DNA from: Actinomadura xylanilytica
GTDB taxonomy: Bacteria > Actinomycetota > Actinomycetes > Streptosporangiales > Streptosporangiaceae
Assembly (NCBI RefSeq): GCF_030283145.1
Contig: NZ_JASNWE010000005.1
Location: 868,001 to 932,000 of the forward strand
DNA: 64,000 nt
Direction of reading: 5' to 3'
This document shows, in pieces, positions 54,494-64,000 of this stretch (within the stretch, counting starts at the first letter, position 1; every line of letters begins with the position of its first letter). Made by a program: the position numbers and the translations under genes. Under the pieces are notes generated by a model. It saw nothing but the letters and a program-made list of their open reading frames with translations, had not been told where the DNA came from and did no database searches.

Positions 54494-55765
54494 CTAGGCG
54501 CCGCTGCGCAGCTCGGTGTACAGGCCCGCGAGCTGCTCGACGGCGTCGTCCTCGGTGGGCAGCGCGGCGGCCCGCTGCGCGGCGGCGGCACCGAGCCGCA
54601 CGGCCAGCGCCGGATCGTCCAGGACGCGGCTCACCGCCCGCTCCAGTGCCCCGGCGTCGCCCTGCGGAACCAGCAGCGCGGCCTCGCTCTCGGGTCCGTG
54701 CAGCAGGGACGCGCCGGGTTCGCCACCCCCACTGCCCGCCGTGCCCGCGCCGTCGCCCGTCCCGCCGCCGGCGCCGTCACCAATCGGCCGGCCCGTTCCG
54801 ACGAGCTGCGGGATCCCGCCCACACGGGTGGCGACCAGGGGCCGTCCGGCGCGCAGGATCTCCTGGACGATGAGCGGCTGCCCCTCCCACACGCTCGGCA
54901 CCACCGCGATGTCGGCGGCGGCGAGCAGCTCGGGGACGTCGGCGCGCCGTCCGAGCAGCCGCACCGGGAGCCCCTCCGCGTCGATCCGCGCACGCAGCTC
55001 GCCCTCCAGCGGCCCGTCCCCCACGATCGCGACGAGCGGCGGCGGGGTGCGCCCGCCCCACGTCTTCGCGGCGTCCAGCAGCGTCGGCAGCCCCTTCTGG
55101 TCGGCCAGCCGGCCGACGGTGAGGATGAGCGGCCGGTCGCCCACGCCCAGCTCGGCGCGGAGGTCGGCGCGGACCGCCGGGCCCGGCTGCGCGCCCGGCG
55201 CGGGCGCCGGGACCAGTGCGCGCCCGACCGAGCGGGCGCCGAGCTCGCGCATCCGCTCCTCCAGGTCGGGCGAGACGCCGAGGACCCGGCCCGCGCCGCG
55301 CGCGACGAGGCGTTCGAGGGCGCCATAGACGGCGGCGGTGCGCCCCCCGGCGATGACGGCGTTGTGCAGCGTCACCACGATCGGCGGGCCGCCGCGCGAG
55401 AACCGCAGCGGCCCGGGGGCCAGCCGGGCGCAGGCCGTGACCGTCAGGGCCCCGGCGCGCAGCCCGTGCGCGTGGACGACGTCGGCGTCCCGCAGCAGCG
55501 TGCGGAGCCGCGCGACCGCCCTGGCGTCGTGCACCGGCCGCGGCCGGTCGGCGAGGTCGACCTCGGCGAAGCGCGCGCCCGCGGCGGCGAAGCCGAAGAG
55601 CTCCTCGGTCGCGGCCGGCCCGCAGACCATCACCCGCGCGCCCCGTCCGGCCAGCCCGGCGGCGACCGAGCGCACGTGCCGGCCGACCCCGCCGGCGCTG
55701 GTGCCGAGCACTATCGCGACGCGCAGGCCGTCCATGGCGGTCTCCGGCATCTCCCGTTCAGACAT
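54494..55765 (-). CDS. GT4-type glycosyltransferase
   Basis: A 423-residue GT-B fold enzyme. The N-terminal glycine loop is IVLGTSAGGVGRHVRSVAAGL. VVHAHGLRAG, ILTVGRLADQKGLPTLLDA and the donor-binding VPSVWEGQPLIVQEILRAGRPLVAT (with EGQPLIVQE as the E-x7-E-like site) place it in GT4. A low-complexity Gly/Ala/Thr insertion follows TGRPIGDG. It overlaps murJ by 8 nt and has GGAAGG upstream. It probably glycosylates an envelope lipid or polymer; the product is unknown. Confidence 0.85.
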   Translation of the reverse strand: MSEREMPETAMDGLRVAIVLGTSAGGVGRHVRSVAAGLAGRGARVMVCGPAATEELFGFAAAGARFAEVDLADRPRPVHDARAVARLRTLLRDADVVHAHGLRAGALTVTACARLAPGPLRFSRGGPPIVVTLHNAVIAGGRTAAVYGALERLVARGAGRVLGVSPDLEERMRELGARSVGRALVPAPAPGAQPGPAVRADLRAELGVGDRPLILTVGRLADQKGLPTLLDAAKTWGGRTPPPLVAIVGDGPLEGELRARIDAEGLPVRLLGRRADVPELLAAADIAVVPSVWEGQPLIVQEILRAGRPLVATRVGGIPQLVGTGRPIGDGAGGGTGDGAGTAGSGGGEPGASLLHGPESEAALLVPQGDAGALERAVSRVLDDPALAVRLGAAAAQRAAALPTEDDAVEQLAGLYTELRSGA

Positions 55766-57371
55766 TTCGCGTGACCTTCCGGCTGAGGACGGCCCGCAGG
55801 TCACGGCCGTCGACCACGAACACGATCGTGAGGAACACCGCTCCGGCGATCACCGCGGCGAGCAGGCCGACGCCCATGGTGCGGACCTGGCCGCCCGTCC
55901 CGAGCACCGCCGCGGTGGCGTGGCCCGCGGCCCCGCCCGCGGCGGCCCCGGCGAGCGCGGCCGCCAGAACGCGCGGCACTCCGCGCACCGCCGCCCGCCC
56001 CCTGGCCCGGACGAGCGTCGCCAGCAGCAGGATCCCGGCCACGGTCATGCCGGTCGCGTTGCCGAACCCGAGCGCCGCGACCACCCACCTCCGGTCGACC
56101 CAGAACACCAGCGCCAGGTCGGCGCCCATCACCACGAGCCACCCCGCGACGACGGCGAGCGCCCCCATCCTGCCACGGTGGCAGGCGTACAGGACGCGGC
56201 CGAGATGCGCCACCAGGCCGTATCCGAGCAGCCCCGGCGCGAACGCGAGCACCGCCCGGCCCAGCACCTCCTGCTGCCCGGCACTGCCGGGGTTGAACAC
56301 CACCGCGACCGGCGAGGCGACCGCCGCCAGCACGCCGGCGCCCGCGCACGACACCAGGATCACCGCGCGCGTCGTCGAAGCGGTGATCCGGTCGAACTCC
56401 GCCGCGTCGGCCGCGCCGGTGCGCGCCGACAGCATGGGGAACGCGCTGGTCGCGATGGGCACCGCCAGGATCGCCCACGGCAGCAGGTAGATCGCCCAGG
56501 CGTACTGGTAGTTGGCGAGGGCGCCGTCCGTGCCCTGATAGCTCAGCCGCACCACCAGCAGCGCCGAGAGCTGCTGCGCCGCGACCGTGGCGAGGCCGGC
56601 GACCGCGAGCCGCCGCACGTGCCGCGCCACCCCGTCGGGGAAGCGCAGCGTGGGCCGCAGCCCGAGCCTCAGCCGCCACGCCGCGACCCCGGCGGTGGCC
56701 GCCATCGCCACCCCGCCGAGCGCGGTGCCGGCCGACAGCGTCAGCTCGGCGTCCAGCGGCAGCCCGGCCAGGTCGTTCTCGAAACCGCGGCCGAGCGGCG
56801 CGAACACCACGTAGGCGCCGATCACCACCAGGCTGGACATCAGCGGCGCCAGCGCGGGCGCGACGAACCGCCGGTGCGACTGGAGCAGCCCGTACAGGAC
56901 GACGGCCAGCCCGTACATGATCATCTGCGGCGCCATGACCGCCAGCATGTCGCCGCCGACCGTGACGATGTCGGACCGGGAGCAGCCGTTGAGGTCCGCG
57001 CCGACCAGCAGTTCCATGATCGGCCGGGACGCCAGCGCGATCAGCAGCGACAGCGGCACCATCAGCAGCGCGATCCAGGTCAGCAGCGCCGAGGCGATCC
57101 GGCGCACCTGCTCGCGGTCGCCGCGTTCGGCCGGGCCGGCCAGCACCGGCACGACCATGCTGGCCAGCGCGCCGCCCGCGACGATCTCGTACACGATGCT
57201 GGGGAACTGAGTGGCGGTGAAGTACGCCTGGCTGAGGCAGGACGTGGTGACGGTCTGCGAGAAGACGTAGGTGCGCCCGAACCCGGCCAGCCGCGACAGG
57301 ACGGTGATGACCCCGATGACCAGGGCCGCGCCCGCGAGACCGCCGGTGAGGCGGCGGAGGCTCGGTGTCAC
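55758..57371 (-). CDS. murJ: MurJ-type lipid II flippase (MviN family)
   Basis: A 537-residue MOP-superfamily protein with ~14 membrane helices. The pattern GVITVLSRLAGFGRTYVFSQTV at the N-terminus, PSIVYEIVAGGALASMVVPVLAG and the Arg-containing cavity helices fit actinobacterial MurJ-like flippases. It has no kinase-like extension as seen in mycobacterial MviN. The GTG at 57371 is unusual: it lies in the first unit of a tandem repeat and has no Shine-Dalgarno. It is coupled to the glycosyltransferase by an 8-nt overlap. Confidence 0.88.
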   Translation of the reverse strand: MTPSLRRLTGGLAGAALVIGVITVLSRLAGFGRTYVFSQTVTTSCLSQAYFTATQFPSIVYEIVAGGALASMVVPVLAGPAERGDREQVRRIASALLTWIALLMVPLSLLIALASRPIMELLVGADLNGCSRSDIVTVGGDMLAVMAPQMIMYGLAVVLYGLLQSHRRFVAPALAPLMSSLVVIGAYVVFAPLGRGFENDLAGLPLDAELTLSAGTALGGVAMAATAGVAAWRLRLGLRPTLRFPDGVARHVRRLAVAGLATVAAQQLSALLVVRLSYQGTDGALANYQYAWAIYLLPWAILAVPIATSAFPMLSARTGAADAAEFDRITASTTRAVILVSCAGAGVLAAVASPVAVVFNPGSAGQQEVLGRAVLAFAPGLLGYGLVAHLGRVLYACHRGRMGALAVVAGWLVVMGADLALVFWVDRRWVVAALGFGNATGMTVAGILLLATLVRARGRAAVRGVPRVLAAALAGAAAGGAAGHATAAVLGTGGQVRTMGVGLLAAVIAGAVFLTIVFVVDGRDLRAVLSRKVTRNV

Positions 57372-57492
57372 AGTGGTCGGCTCACAGTGGTCGGCTCACA
57401 GGGGTCGGGCACAGGGGTCGGGCACAGGGGTCGGGGCACAGGGGTCGGGGCACAGGGGTCGGGGCACAGGGGTCGGGGCACAGGATCTGGCT
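57369..57492. repeat. Minisatellite at the murJ start codon
   Basis: Nine consecutive 13-14-bp units based on CACAGGGGTCGGGG, plus a partial tenth, fill 57369-57492. Units 5-8 are identical; units 1-2 read CACAGTGGTCGGCT, and unit 9 is CACAGGATCTGGCT. The first CAC is the complement of the murJ GTG start. The rest of the 57372-57599 gap shows nothing else recognisable, so any murJ promoter lies beyond or within the array. Confidence 0.85.
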
Positions 57493-57599
57493 CACGGGAT
57501 CGTCGGTGCGTCGCAGAAGCGGAGGCGCGGGGCTCCCGGACGGGGCTGCCGGACGGGGCGGCGGGGTGACCGGACCGTCCGGGCCGGGAAGCGGGGCTC

Positions 57600-58601
57600 T
57601 CAGGACGCGGGGTCGTTCGCGACGCTGCTCTCGGCCGCGCCCTGCTGCCGCGGCACGGAGGCGGCGCCCCCCGAGGGGACGCCGACGGAGGCGTCCGGGA
57701 CCGGGACCGGGGCGGCGACCGGGCGGCGGCCCAGCATGTCGATCCGGTTCAGCGCCGGAGTGCGCGCGATCACCTTGGTGAAGCTGACGAACTCGCTGGC
57801 GGCGTTGAGGCCGACCAGGCCGGCGAGCACCGCCAGCCGCGGGCCGCGGCCCAACCGGGTGGCGGCCAGGCCGAGCAGCGCGCCGAGCGCGTTGGACCCG
57901 GTGTCGCCGAGCATCGCCCGCTCGGCGAGGTCTTCGGGGAGCAGCGCCGCGGCGGCGCCGAGCGGCGCGGCGGCCACGGCCGGGCCGCGCGCGGCCAGCG
58001 CCAGCGGAACTCCGGTGATCAGCCCGACCTTGATCGCCCGGCCGGGGCGCAGGTCGAACAGGTTCATCAGGTTGGCGCCGCCGGCCACGATCGCGCCGTT
58101 GACCAGGGTGTCGAACCCGCGGCCGGCGCGGGTCGGGGCGGGCGACCCGGCCACCGCCGCGGCGGCCAGGCCGGTCGCGCCGATGCCGAGGATCTTCACC
58201 GCGCCGCTGGTGACCTCGCCGCGGGCCAGTGCGCCGAGATGCCCCTTGAACCCGCGCGACGACGCCGAACCGGCCAGGTCGTCGTAGCCGCCGAGGACGC
58301 CGGAGCCCACCCCGGCCAGCAGCGCGGCGGCGCGCGTCCGGCCGCCGCCGAGGCCGGGGGCCAGCAGCCCGCCCGCCGCGGCGCCCGCGACGAACGCGGG
58401 CCCCTCCAGCAGCGTGACGGGCTCGCCGCGGTGGTTGGTGCGGCCCCACGCCTCGTCGCCGCCCAGGCCGTTGAACCCGGGCGGACGCCGCGTCAGCGCG
58501 GTGTAGGCCGCTCGTGCGGCGACGGCGCCGAGCGCGGTGCCGGCCAGCAGGCGCGCTCCCCTGGCCGAGCCGGAAGCGATGCGTCGGTTCATCGAGGTCA
58601 T
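57600..58601 (-). CDS. MraY/WecA-like phosphoglycosyl transferase family membrane protein
   Basis: A 333-residue membrane protein with ~9 helices. Family motifs are GGYDDLAG, NLMNLFDLRPGRAIK and MLGDTGSNALGALLG, matching the conserved Asp-rich, membrane-edge loops of MraY/WecA enzymes. The N-terminus is shorter than in true MraY. It sits between mctB and murJ, so an envelope or undecaprenyl-linked sugar role is likely. The stop of mctB overlaps its start by 4 nt (ATGA). Confidence 0.85.
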   Translation of the reverse strand: MTSMNRRIASGSARGARLLAGTALGAVAARAAYTALTRRPPGFNGLGGDEAWGRTNHRGEPVTLLEGPAFVAGAAAGGLLAPGLGGGRTRAAALLAGVGSGVLGGYDDLAGSASSRGFKGHLGALARGEVTSGAVKILGIGATGLAAAAVAGSPAPTRAGRGFDTLVNGAIVAGGANLMNLFDLRPGRAIKVGLITGVPLALAARGPAVAAAPLGAAAALLPEDLAERAMLGDTGSNALGALLGLAATRLGRGPRLAVLAGLVGLNAASEFVSFTKVIARTPALNRIDMLGRRPVAAPVPVPDASVGVPSGGAASVPRQQGAAESSVANDPAS

Positions 58602-59551
58602 CCGTTCTTCCCCGCCGTGGGCGCGGGCGAGGGCAGGTAACCGCCGACGCCCGAGCCGATCCCGTAGTGCCCGGACTTGCCGCTCAGCTCGTTCTGCAAC
58701 GCCAGGATCGTCACCACCCGGCCCGAGGCGGTGTCCACCATGTCACCGGTGGAGACCGACTTCTCGGCGTCGGAGTCGCGCAGCGCCTTGATCAGCCCGC
58801 CCTCCTGAGCGGCGGTGAACGGGCCACCGACGACGGTACCGCGATCGGCGGCGTCCAGGGCGGTGGCCAGAGAGATCAGCGCCTTGTTGTCGACCTCGCC
58901 GCCCTCGCCGTACGGCGCGGACGGCGCGATCACCACCGCGAGCGTGGCGTGCTGGCCGGGCTTGCCGCTGGTGGTGACGTACCCGGCCTGCCTGAAGCCG
59001 TTCAGGACGGCGCCGCCGGTGGCGTCCTCGCGTCCGCTCTTGGCGGCGTCGCGGGTGACGATGGCGCTCGCGAGCACCGCGCCCGCCTTCTCGTAGGCGC
59101 CGGCGGTGCCGGGCAGGTCCAGGTCCTCGGGCTTGAGCCGGGCGGCGAGCTCGTCGACGGTCTCGACCTGGTCGTCGTCGAGGAACTTCTTCTGCACGGT
59201 GACGCGGCCGGTGACCGCGGCGCCGGCGTTCTTGGCCAGCTCGCTGACCTGCTCGATGCTGTCGTTGCTCGCGCCCGGGGTCTCGATGACGACCACGGAC
59301 TGGCCCTTCAGCCGGTCGGCGACGATCTGCGGGGCGAGCCCCCCGGCGAACCGCTCCTCGCCGTCGATCTGGTGCTGCATCTGCCGCTGCTGCTGGCGCG
59401 CGTCGTTGGCGCTCTTGGCCGCCGCGCTCGCCTGCCTGCGCAGCGTGTCGGTCACCGAGCCGGACAGGGTCGTGGACCCCAGCACGATGCCGAGCGCCAG
59501 CGCGAGGAAGATCGCGACGATGGAGACGAGGTGGTATCGGAAATCGATCAC
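58598..59551 (-). CDS. mctB: MctB-like copper transport/channel protein
   Basis: A 317-residue protein with one N-terminal membrane helix (YHLVSIVAIFLALALGIVLGS), a coiled-coil stretch (ARQQQRQMQHQ) and a mainly exported domain. The opening MIDFRYHLVSIVAIF is characteristic. The mycobacterial relative, MctB, forms a channel affecting copper levels, though its role in Gram-positive-like actinomycetes lacking an outer membrane is unclear. It overlaps steA by 4 nt. Confidence 0.9.
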   Translation of the reverse strand: MIDFRYHLVSIVAIFLALALGIVLGSTTLSGSVTDTLRRQASAAAKSANDARQQQRQMQHQIDGEERFAGGLAPQIVADRLKGQSVVVIETPGASNDSIEQVSELAKNAGAAVTGRVTVQKKFLDDDQVETVDELAARLKPEDLDLPGTAGAYEKAGAVLASAIVTRDAAKSGREDATGGAVLNGFRQAGYVTTSGKPGQHATLAVVIAPSAPYGEGGEVDNKALISLATALDAADRGTVVGGPFTAAQEGGLIKALRDSDAEKSVSTGDMVDTASGRVVTILALQNELSGKSGHYGIGSGVGGYLPSPAPTAGKNG

Positions 59552-60786
59552 GTGAAGAGTCCGGTCAGCCAGAAGAGGAAGGCGTGCCAGCGGTCGGCCA
59601 GCAGGGGACGGATGACGTCCCCCGCCGGTGACATGAACACGGCGGTGGTGATGGCGACGAACGCGCCGAGGACCAGGAACAGCAGCGACCAGGTGGAGAT
59701 CCGGCTGCGGTAGAGCCGGCTCACCCCCTTGGCGTCGACGAGCTTGCTGCCCACCCGCAGCCGGGTGAGGAACGTGCTGGCCATCCCGGCCCGGCCCTTG
59801 TCGAGGAACTCCACCATGTTGGCGTGCGTGCCGACCGCGACGATGAGCGTGGCGCCCTTGTCGTCGGCGAGCAGCATCGCGATGTCCTCGCTGGTGGCGG
59901 TGGCGGGGAACACCACCGCCTCCCGGCCGAGCTCGTGCACCCGCTTGAGCCCGGGTGCCCGCCCGTCCCGGTAGGCGTGCACGACGATCTCGGCCCCGCA
60001 GGTCAGCGCGTCGTCGGAGACCGAGTCCATGTCGCCCACGATCATGTCGGGGCGGTAGCCGGCCTCCAGCAGCGCGTCGGCCCCGCCGTCCACCCCGATC
60101 AGCACCGGCCGGTACTCGCGGATGTAGGGGCGCAGCGTGGCGATGTCCTCGCGGTAGTGGTAGCCGCGCACCACGATCAGCGCGTGCCGGCCGTCGATCC
60201 TGGTCTCCACGTCCGGGACGCCGACGCCGTCGATGAGCAGGTCGCGCTCGCGCTTGACGTACTCCATCGTGTTGGCGACGAACGCCTCGAGCTGGTGCGC
60301 CAGCCCCGCCTTGGCCTCGACCAGCGCGGTCTCGACGGACTCGGCCGTCTGCGCGGTGCCCTTGGCCACCACGTCCTCGCCGCGGTGCACCGCCGGCCCC
60401 TCGACGCGGACCTGCTCGCCCTCGGCCAGCTTGGCGAAGATCTCCGGGCCGACGTCGTCGACCAGCGGGATGCCGGCGTCGAGCAGGATCTGCGGGCCGA
60501 GGTTCGGATAGCGGCCCGAGATGCTCGGCGCGACGTTGACCACCGCGCCCACCGCGCAGGACACCAGCGCCTCGGCGCTGACCCGGTCGAGGTCGACGTG
60601 GTCGATCACCGCGACGTCGCCGGGCTGGAGCCGCTTGGTCAGGTCCTTGGTGCGGCGGTCGAGCCGCACCGTGGCGCTGACCCCCGGCCGGCCCTCGTCA
60701 CGGCCCCTGCCCAGCGCGAGCACGCGCCGCGGCAGTCGCTGTGCGAGCCGGGCGCGCCGTTCGGTGATCGGAGACGGGTCGTTCAT
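59548..60786 (-). CDS. steA: SteA-like septation protein
   Basis: A 412-residue protein. A thiamin-pyrophosphokinase-like domain lies in the middle (LIGVDGGADALLEAGYRPDMIVGDMDSVSDDALTCGAEIVVHAYRDGRAPG), preceded by a Rossmann-like N-terminal part. A C-terminal membrane helix (WSLLFLVLGAFVAITTAVFMS) anchors it. In Corynebacterium, SteA forms a complex with SteB that supports cytokinesis and peptidoglycan hydrolysis. MctB/SteB-like protein follows with 4-nt overlap, consistent with that partnership. Confidence 0.9.
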   Translation of the reverse strand: MNDPSPITERRARLAQRLPRRVLALGRGRDEGRPGVSATVRLDRRTKDLTKRLQPGDVAVIDHVDLDRVSAEALVSCAVGAVVNVAPSISGRYPNLGPQILLDAGIPLVDDVGPEIFAKLAEGEQVRVEGPAVHRGEDVVAKGTAQTAESVETALVEAKAGLAHQLEAFVANTMEYVKRERDLLIDGVGVPDVETRIDGRHALIVVRGYHYREDIATLRPYIREYRPVLIGVDGGADALLEAGYRPDMIVGDMDSVSDDALTCGAEIVVHAYRDGRAPGLKRVHELGREAVVFPATATSEDIAMLLADDKGATLIVAVGTHANMVEFLDKGRAGMASTFLTRLRVGSKLVDAKGVSRLYRSRISTWSLLFLVLGAFVAITTAVFMSPAGDVIRPLLADRWHAFLFWLTGLFT

Positions 60787-60955
60787 CGCTTGCCATCCTG
60801 CCAGAGCGCGAGGGGTGACACCGGCAACGGCGGCGGGCGGGGCGTCACTCTCTGTCGCATCGGGACGCTTCGCTCGGGTCGTGCCGGCCCACCGTCGGTC
60901 GGGGGGCGCCGGGACGGGCCGGGGCGCACCGGCGGGAACGCCGGCGCCCCCGGCC

Positions 60956-62653
<1,698 letters not shown>

Positions 62654-62732
62654 CGGACGCACCAGCGTCACAACCCCTCGCAAACGATCCCGGTTCAGCG
62701 CCTCGCAGGTGAGATTACCGCCCTCGTCCGGA

Positions 62733-63719
62733 TCAGGCTGCCCCGCCGGACGCGGGCGCTCCCCCTCCCCCGGTGACGGGGATCCCCTCCACCTGCGCGT
62801 CCTCTCCCGGCGCGGACGGGACGGCGGGCTGGCGAACCCGGCCGCGCCATCCGGTGACGGGAAGCCCGAACTTGGTGACCAGCCGGTCGGTGAACGGGGT
62901 CAGGTGCAGGCGCGCGAGCCGGACCGGCTCGGCCCCCCTGCGCACCTCGACGCGCGCGCCCGGGGGCAGGTCGAGCGTGCGGCGGCCGTCGCACCACAGC
63001 ACCGCGCGCGGGGTGCCCGGCAGCACCTCGACCGCCACCACCGAACGCGGCGACACCACCAGGGGCCGCGAGAACAGCGAGTGCGCGCTGATCGGGACGA
63101 CCAGCATCGCCTCGACCTCCGGCCACACCACCGGCCCGCCCGCCGAGAACGCGTACGCGGTGGAACCGGTCGGGGTGGCGCACACCACACCGTCGCAGCC
63201 CCAGTTCGACAGCGGACGGCCGTCGATCTCGGCGACGACCTCCAGCATCCGCTCCCGCTCGGCCTTCTCGACCGTCGCCTCGTTGAGCGCCCACGTGGTG
63301 CCCGACACGCTCCCGTTGCGGCGGACCACCACGTCGATGGTCATCCGCTCCTCCACCTCGTAGCGGCGGGTGACCACCCGGTCGACGGTCGCGGCCAGGT
63401 CCTCCCGCTCGGCCTCGGCGAGGAACCCCACGTGGCCGAGGTTGACGCCGAGCAGCGGGGTGCCCGCCGAGCGCGCCAGGTCGGCCGCGCGCAGCAGCGT
63501 CCCGTCGCCGCCCAGCACCATGACCACCTCGGCGCCCTCGGCCGCCGCAGCGGTCCGGGGCATCGCCTCCACCCCGCCGCAGCCGATGTCCTCGGCCTCT
63601 CCGGTCAGCACGCGCACCGCGATCCCGGCTTCGCTCAGCCGCTCGATGACCAGCTGGGCGCTGCGGACCGCCTCCGGCCGTCCGGTATGCGCGACGACCA
63701 GCACCGATCTCTCGCTCAC
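62733..63719 (-). CDS. nadK: NAD kinase
   Basis: Phosphorylates NAD to NADP. The 328 residues include the ATP/NAD motif GGDGTLLRAADLARS, VNLGHVGFLAEAERED and the conserved TPTGSTAYAFSAGGPVV. The GTG start at 63719 has GGAGGG upstream and overlaps the tlyA stop (GTGA). The tail beyond residue 295 is low-complexity (Pro/Gly/Ala). Confidence 0.95.
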   Translation of the reverse strand: MSERSVLVVAHTGRPEAVRSAQLVIERLSEAGIAVRVLTGEAEDIGCGGVEAMPRTAAAAEGAEVVMVLGGDGTLLRAADLARSAGTPLLGVNLGHVGFLAEAEREDLAATVDRVVTRRYEVEERMTIDVVVRRNGSVSGTTWALNEATVEKAERERMLEVVAEIDGRPLSNWGCDGVVCATPTGSTAYAFSAGGPVVWPEVEAMLVVPISAHSLFSRPLVVSPRSVVAVEVLPGTPRAVLWCDGRRTLDLPPGARVEVRRGAEPVRLARLHLTPFTDRLVTKFGLPVTGWRGRVRQPAVPSAPGEDAQVEGIPVTGGGGAPASGGAA

Positions 63720-64000
63720 TGGGGGCCCTCCGTGATGGCCTGGGCCAGGTCGGCCTCGTTCAGGTGCGGCGCGCCCGCGCGCAGCCACAGGAAGTACTCG
63801 ACATTGCCCGACGGGCCGGGCAGCGGGCTCGCCGTCACCCCGAGCACGCCGAGTCCCAGCGTCGCAGCATGGCCGGCGACGCCGCGCACCGCCTCCGCCC
63901 GCAGCTCCGGCTCGCGCACCACACCGCCCGCCCCGACCCGGTCCTTGCCCACCTCGAACTGCGGCTTCACCATCACGGCGTAGTCGGCGTCCGGGGCCAC
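63716..64000 (-). CDS. tlyA: TlyA-family rRNA 2'-O-methyltransferase (partial; 5' end outside window)
   Basis: Only the last ~94 residues are present; the coding frame runs off the right edge of the window. The sequence VMVKPQFEVGKDRVGAGGVVRE and the later GNVEYFLWLR are typical of the TlyA FtsJ-like domain, with the catalytic Lys in the KPQFEVG loop. TlyA methylates ribosomal RNA (16S and 23S in mycobacteria). The stop overlaps the nadK start. Confidence 0.9.
   Translation of the reverse strand: MAPDADYAVMVKPQFEVGKDRVGAGGVVREPELRAEAVRGVAGHAATLGLGVLGVTASPLPGPSGNVEYFLWLRAGAPHLNEADLAQAITEGPQ

Noticed and set aside
57369..57492. Possible CRISPR array
   Set aside because: The units are contiguous 13-14-bp tandem copies with no spacers, and no cas genes are present, so it is a minisatellite.
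62684..62732. LexA box upstream of recN
   Set aside because: The only candidate near CGCAAACGATCCCGGTT lacks both conserved half-sites, so I did not call it.

Overview
The window is high-GC DNA from an actinomycete. Strong GC bias at third codon positions, frequent GTG starts and several lineage markers support this: whiA, rbpA, steA, a mycothiol-dependent formaldehyde dehydrogenase, and the gene orders uvrC-rapZ-yvcK-whiA, gap-pgk-tpiA-secG and tlyA-nadK-recN-steA-mctB-murJ. The mycothiol genes and the regulatory style fit a filamentous actinomycete, possibly an Actinomadura-like member of the Thermomonosporaceae. That family-level placement is inference; no 16S gene is present. I saw no rRNA, tRNA or CRISPR.

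Positions 1-10,965 hold accessory and housekeeping genes. There is a permease tail, two divergent MarR-type regulator pairs (an MFS pump and a cupin) with visible operators, an anti-sigma-type ATPase, an uncharacterised pair of genes separated by a MITE-like repeat, a cysteine-free DsbC-like protein, a GNAT/AhpD-like pair, a methyltransferase, and glyA under a ZTP riboswitch. Positions 10,966-20,330 hold a methyltransferase, rbpA, secG, tpiA, pgk and gap. A divergent, overlapping operon of three paralogous membrane proteins of unknown function follows, and then whiA.

Positions 20,392-25,283 are a 4.9-kb insertion that splits the normally adjacent yvcK and whiA genes. It carries a dead tyrosine-integrase fragment, a truncated radical SAM gene, an XRE/TPR regulator and several small genes, and it is bounded by near-identical 13-bp repeats. 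Recombining those repeats on paper restores an in-frame yvcK end. Positions 25,271-33,290 return to the core: yvcK, rapZ, uvrC, two Tat/lipoprotein Rieske proteins and uvrA, the last with a candidate SOS box.

Positions 33,610-50,840 are regulatory and accessory. They hold a mycothiol-type DinB-like protein, a Crp-family regulator beside a 1,311-residue Crp/NB-ARC/TPR fusion, metallo-hydrolases, the mycothiol formaldehyde pathway, a lipoprotein, a membrane class III cyclase, an HxlR/MFS divergent pair with a mirrored 16-bp operator, a second copy of the MITE-like repeat, and a MoxR/VWA pair. Positions 50,963-64,000 hold a double acyl-CoA dehydrogenase, a TerC gene behind a yybP-ykoY (manganese) riboswitch, and a long minus-strand run for envelope and division functions (glycosyltransferase, murJ with a minisatellite at its start codon, an MraY/WecA-like protein, mctB, steA) followed by recN, nadK and a partial tlyA.
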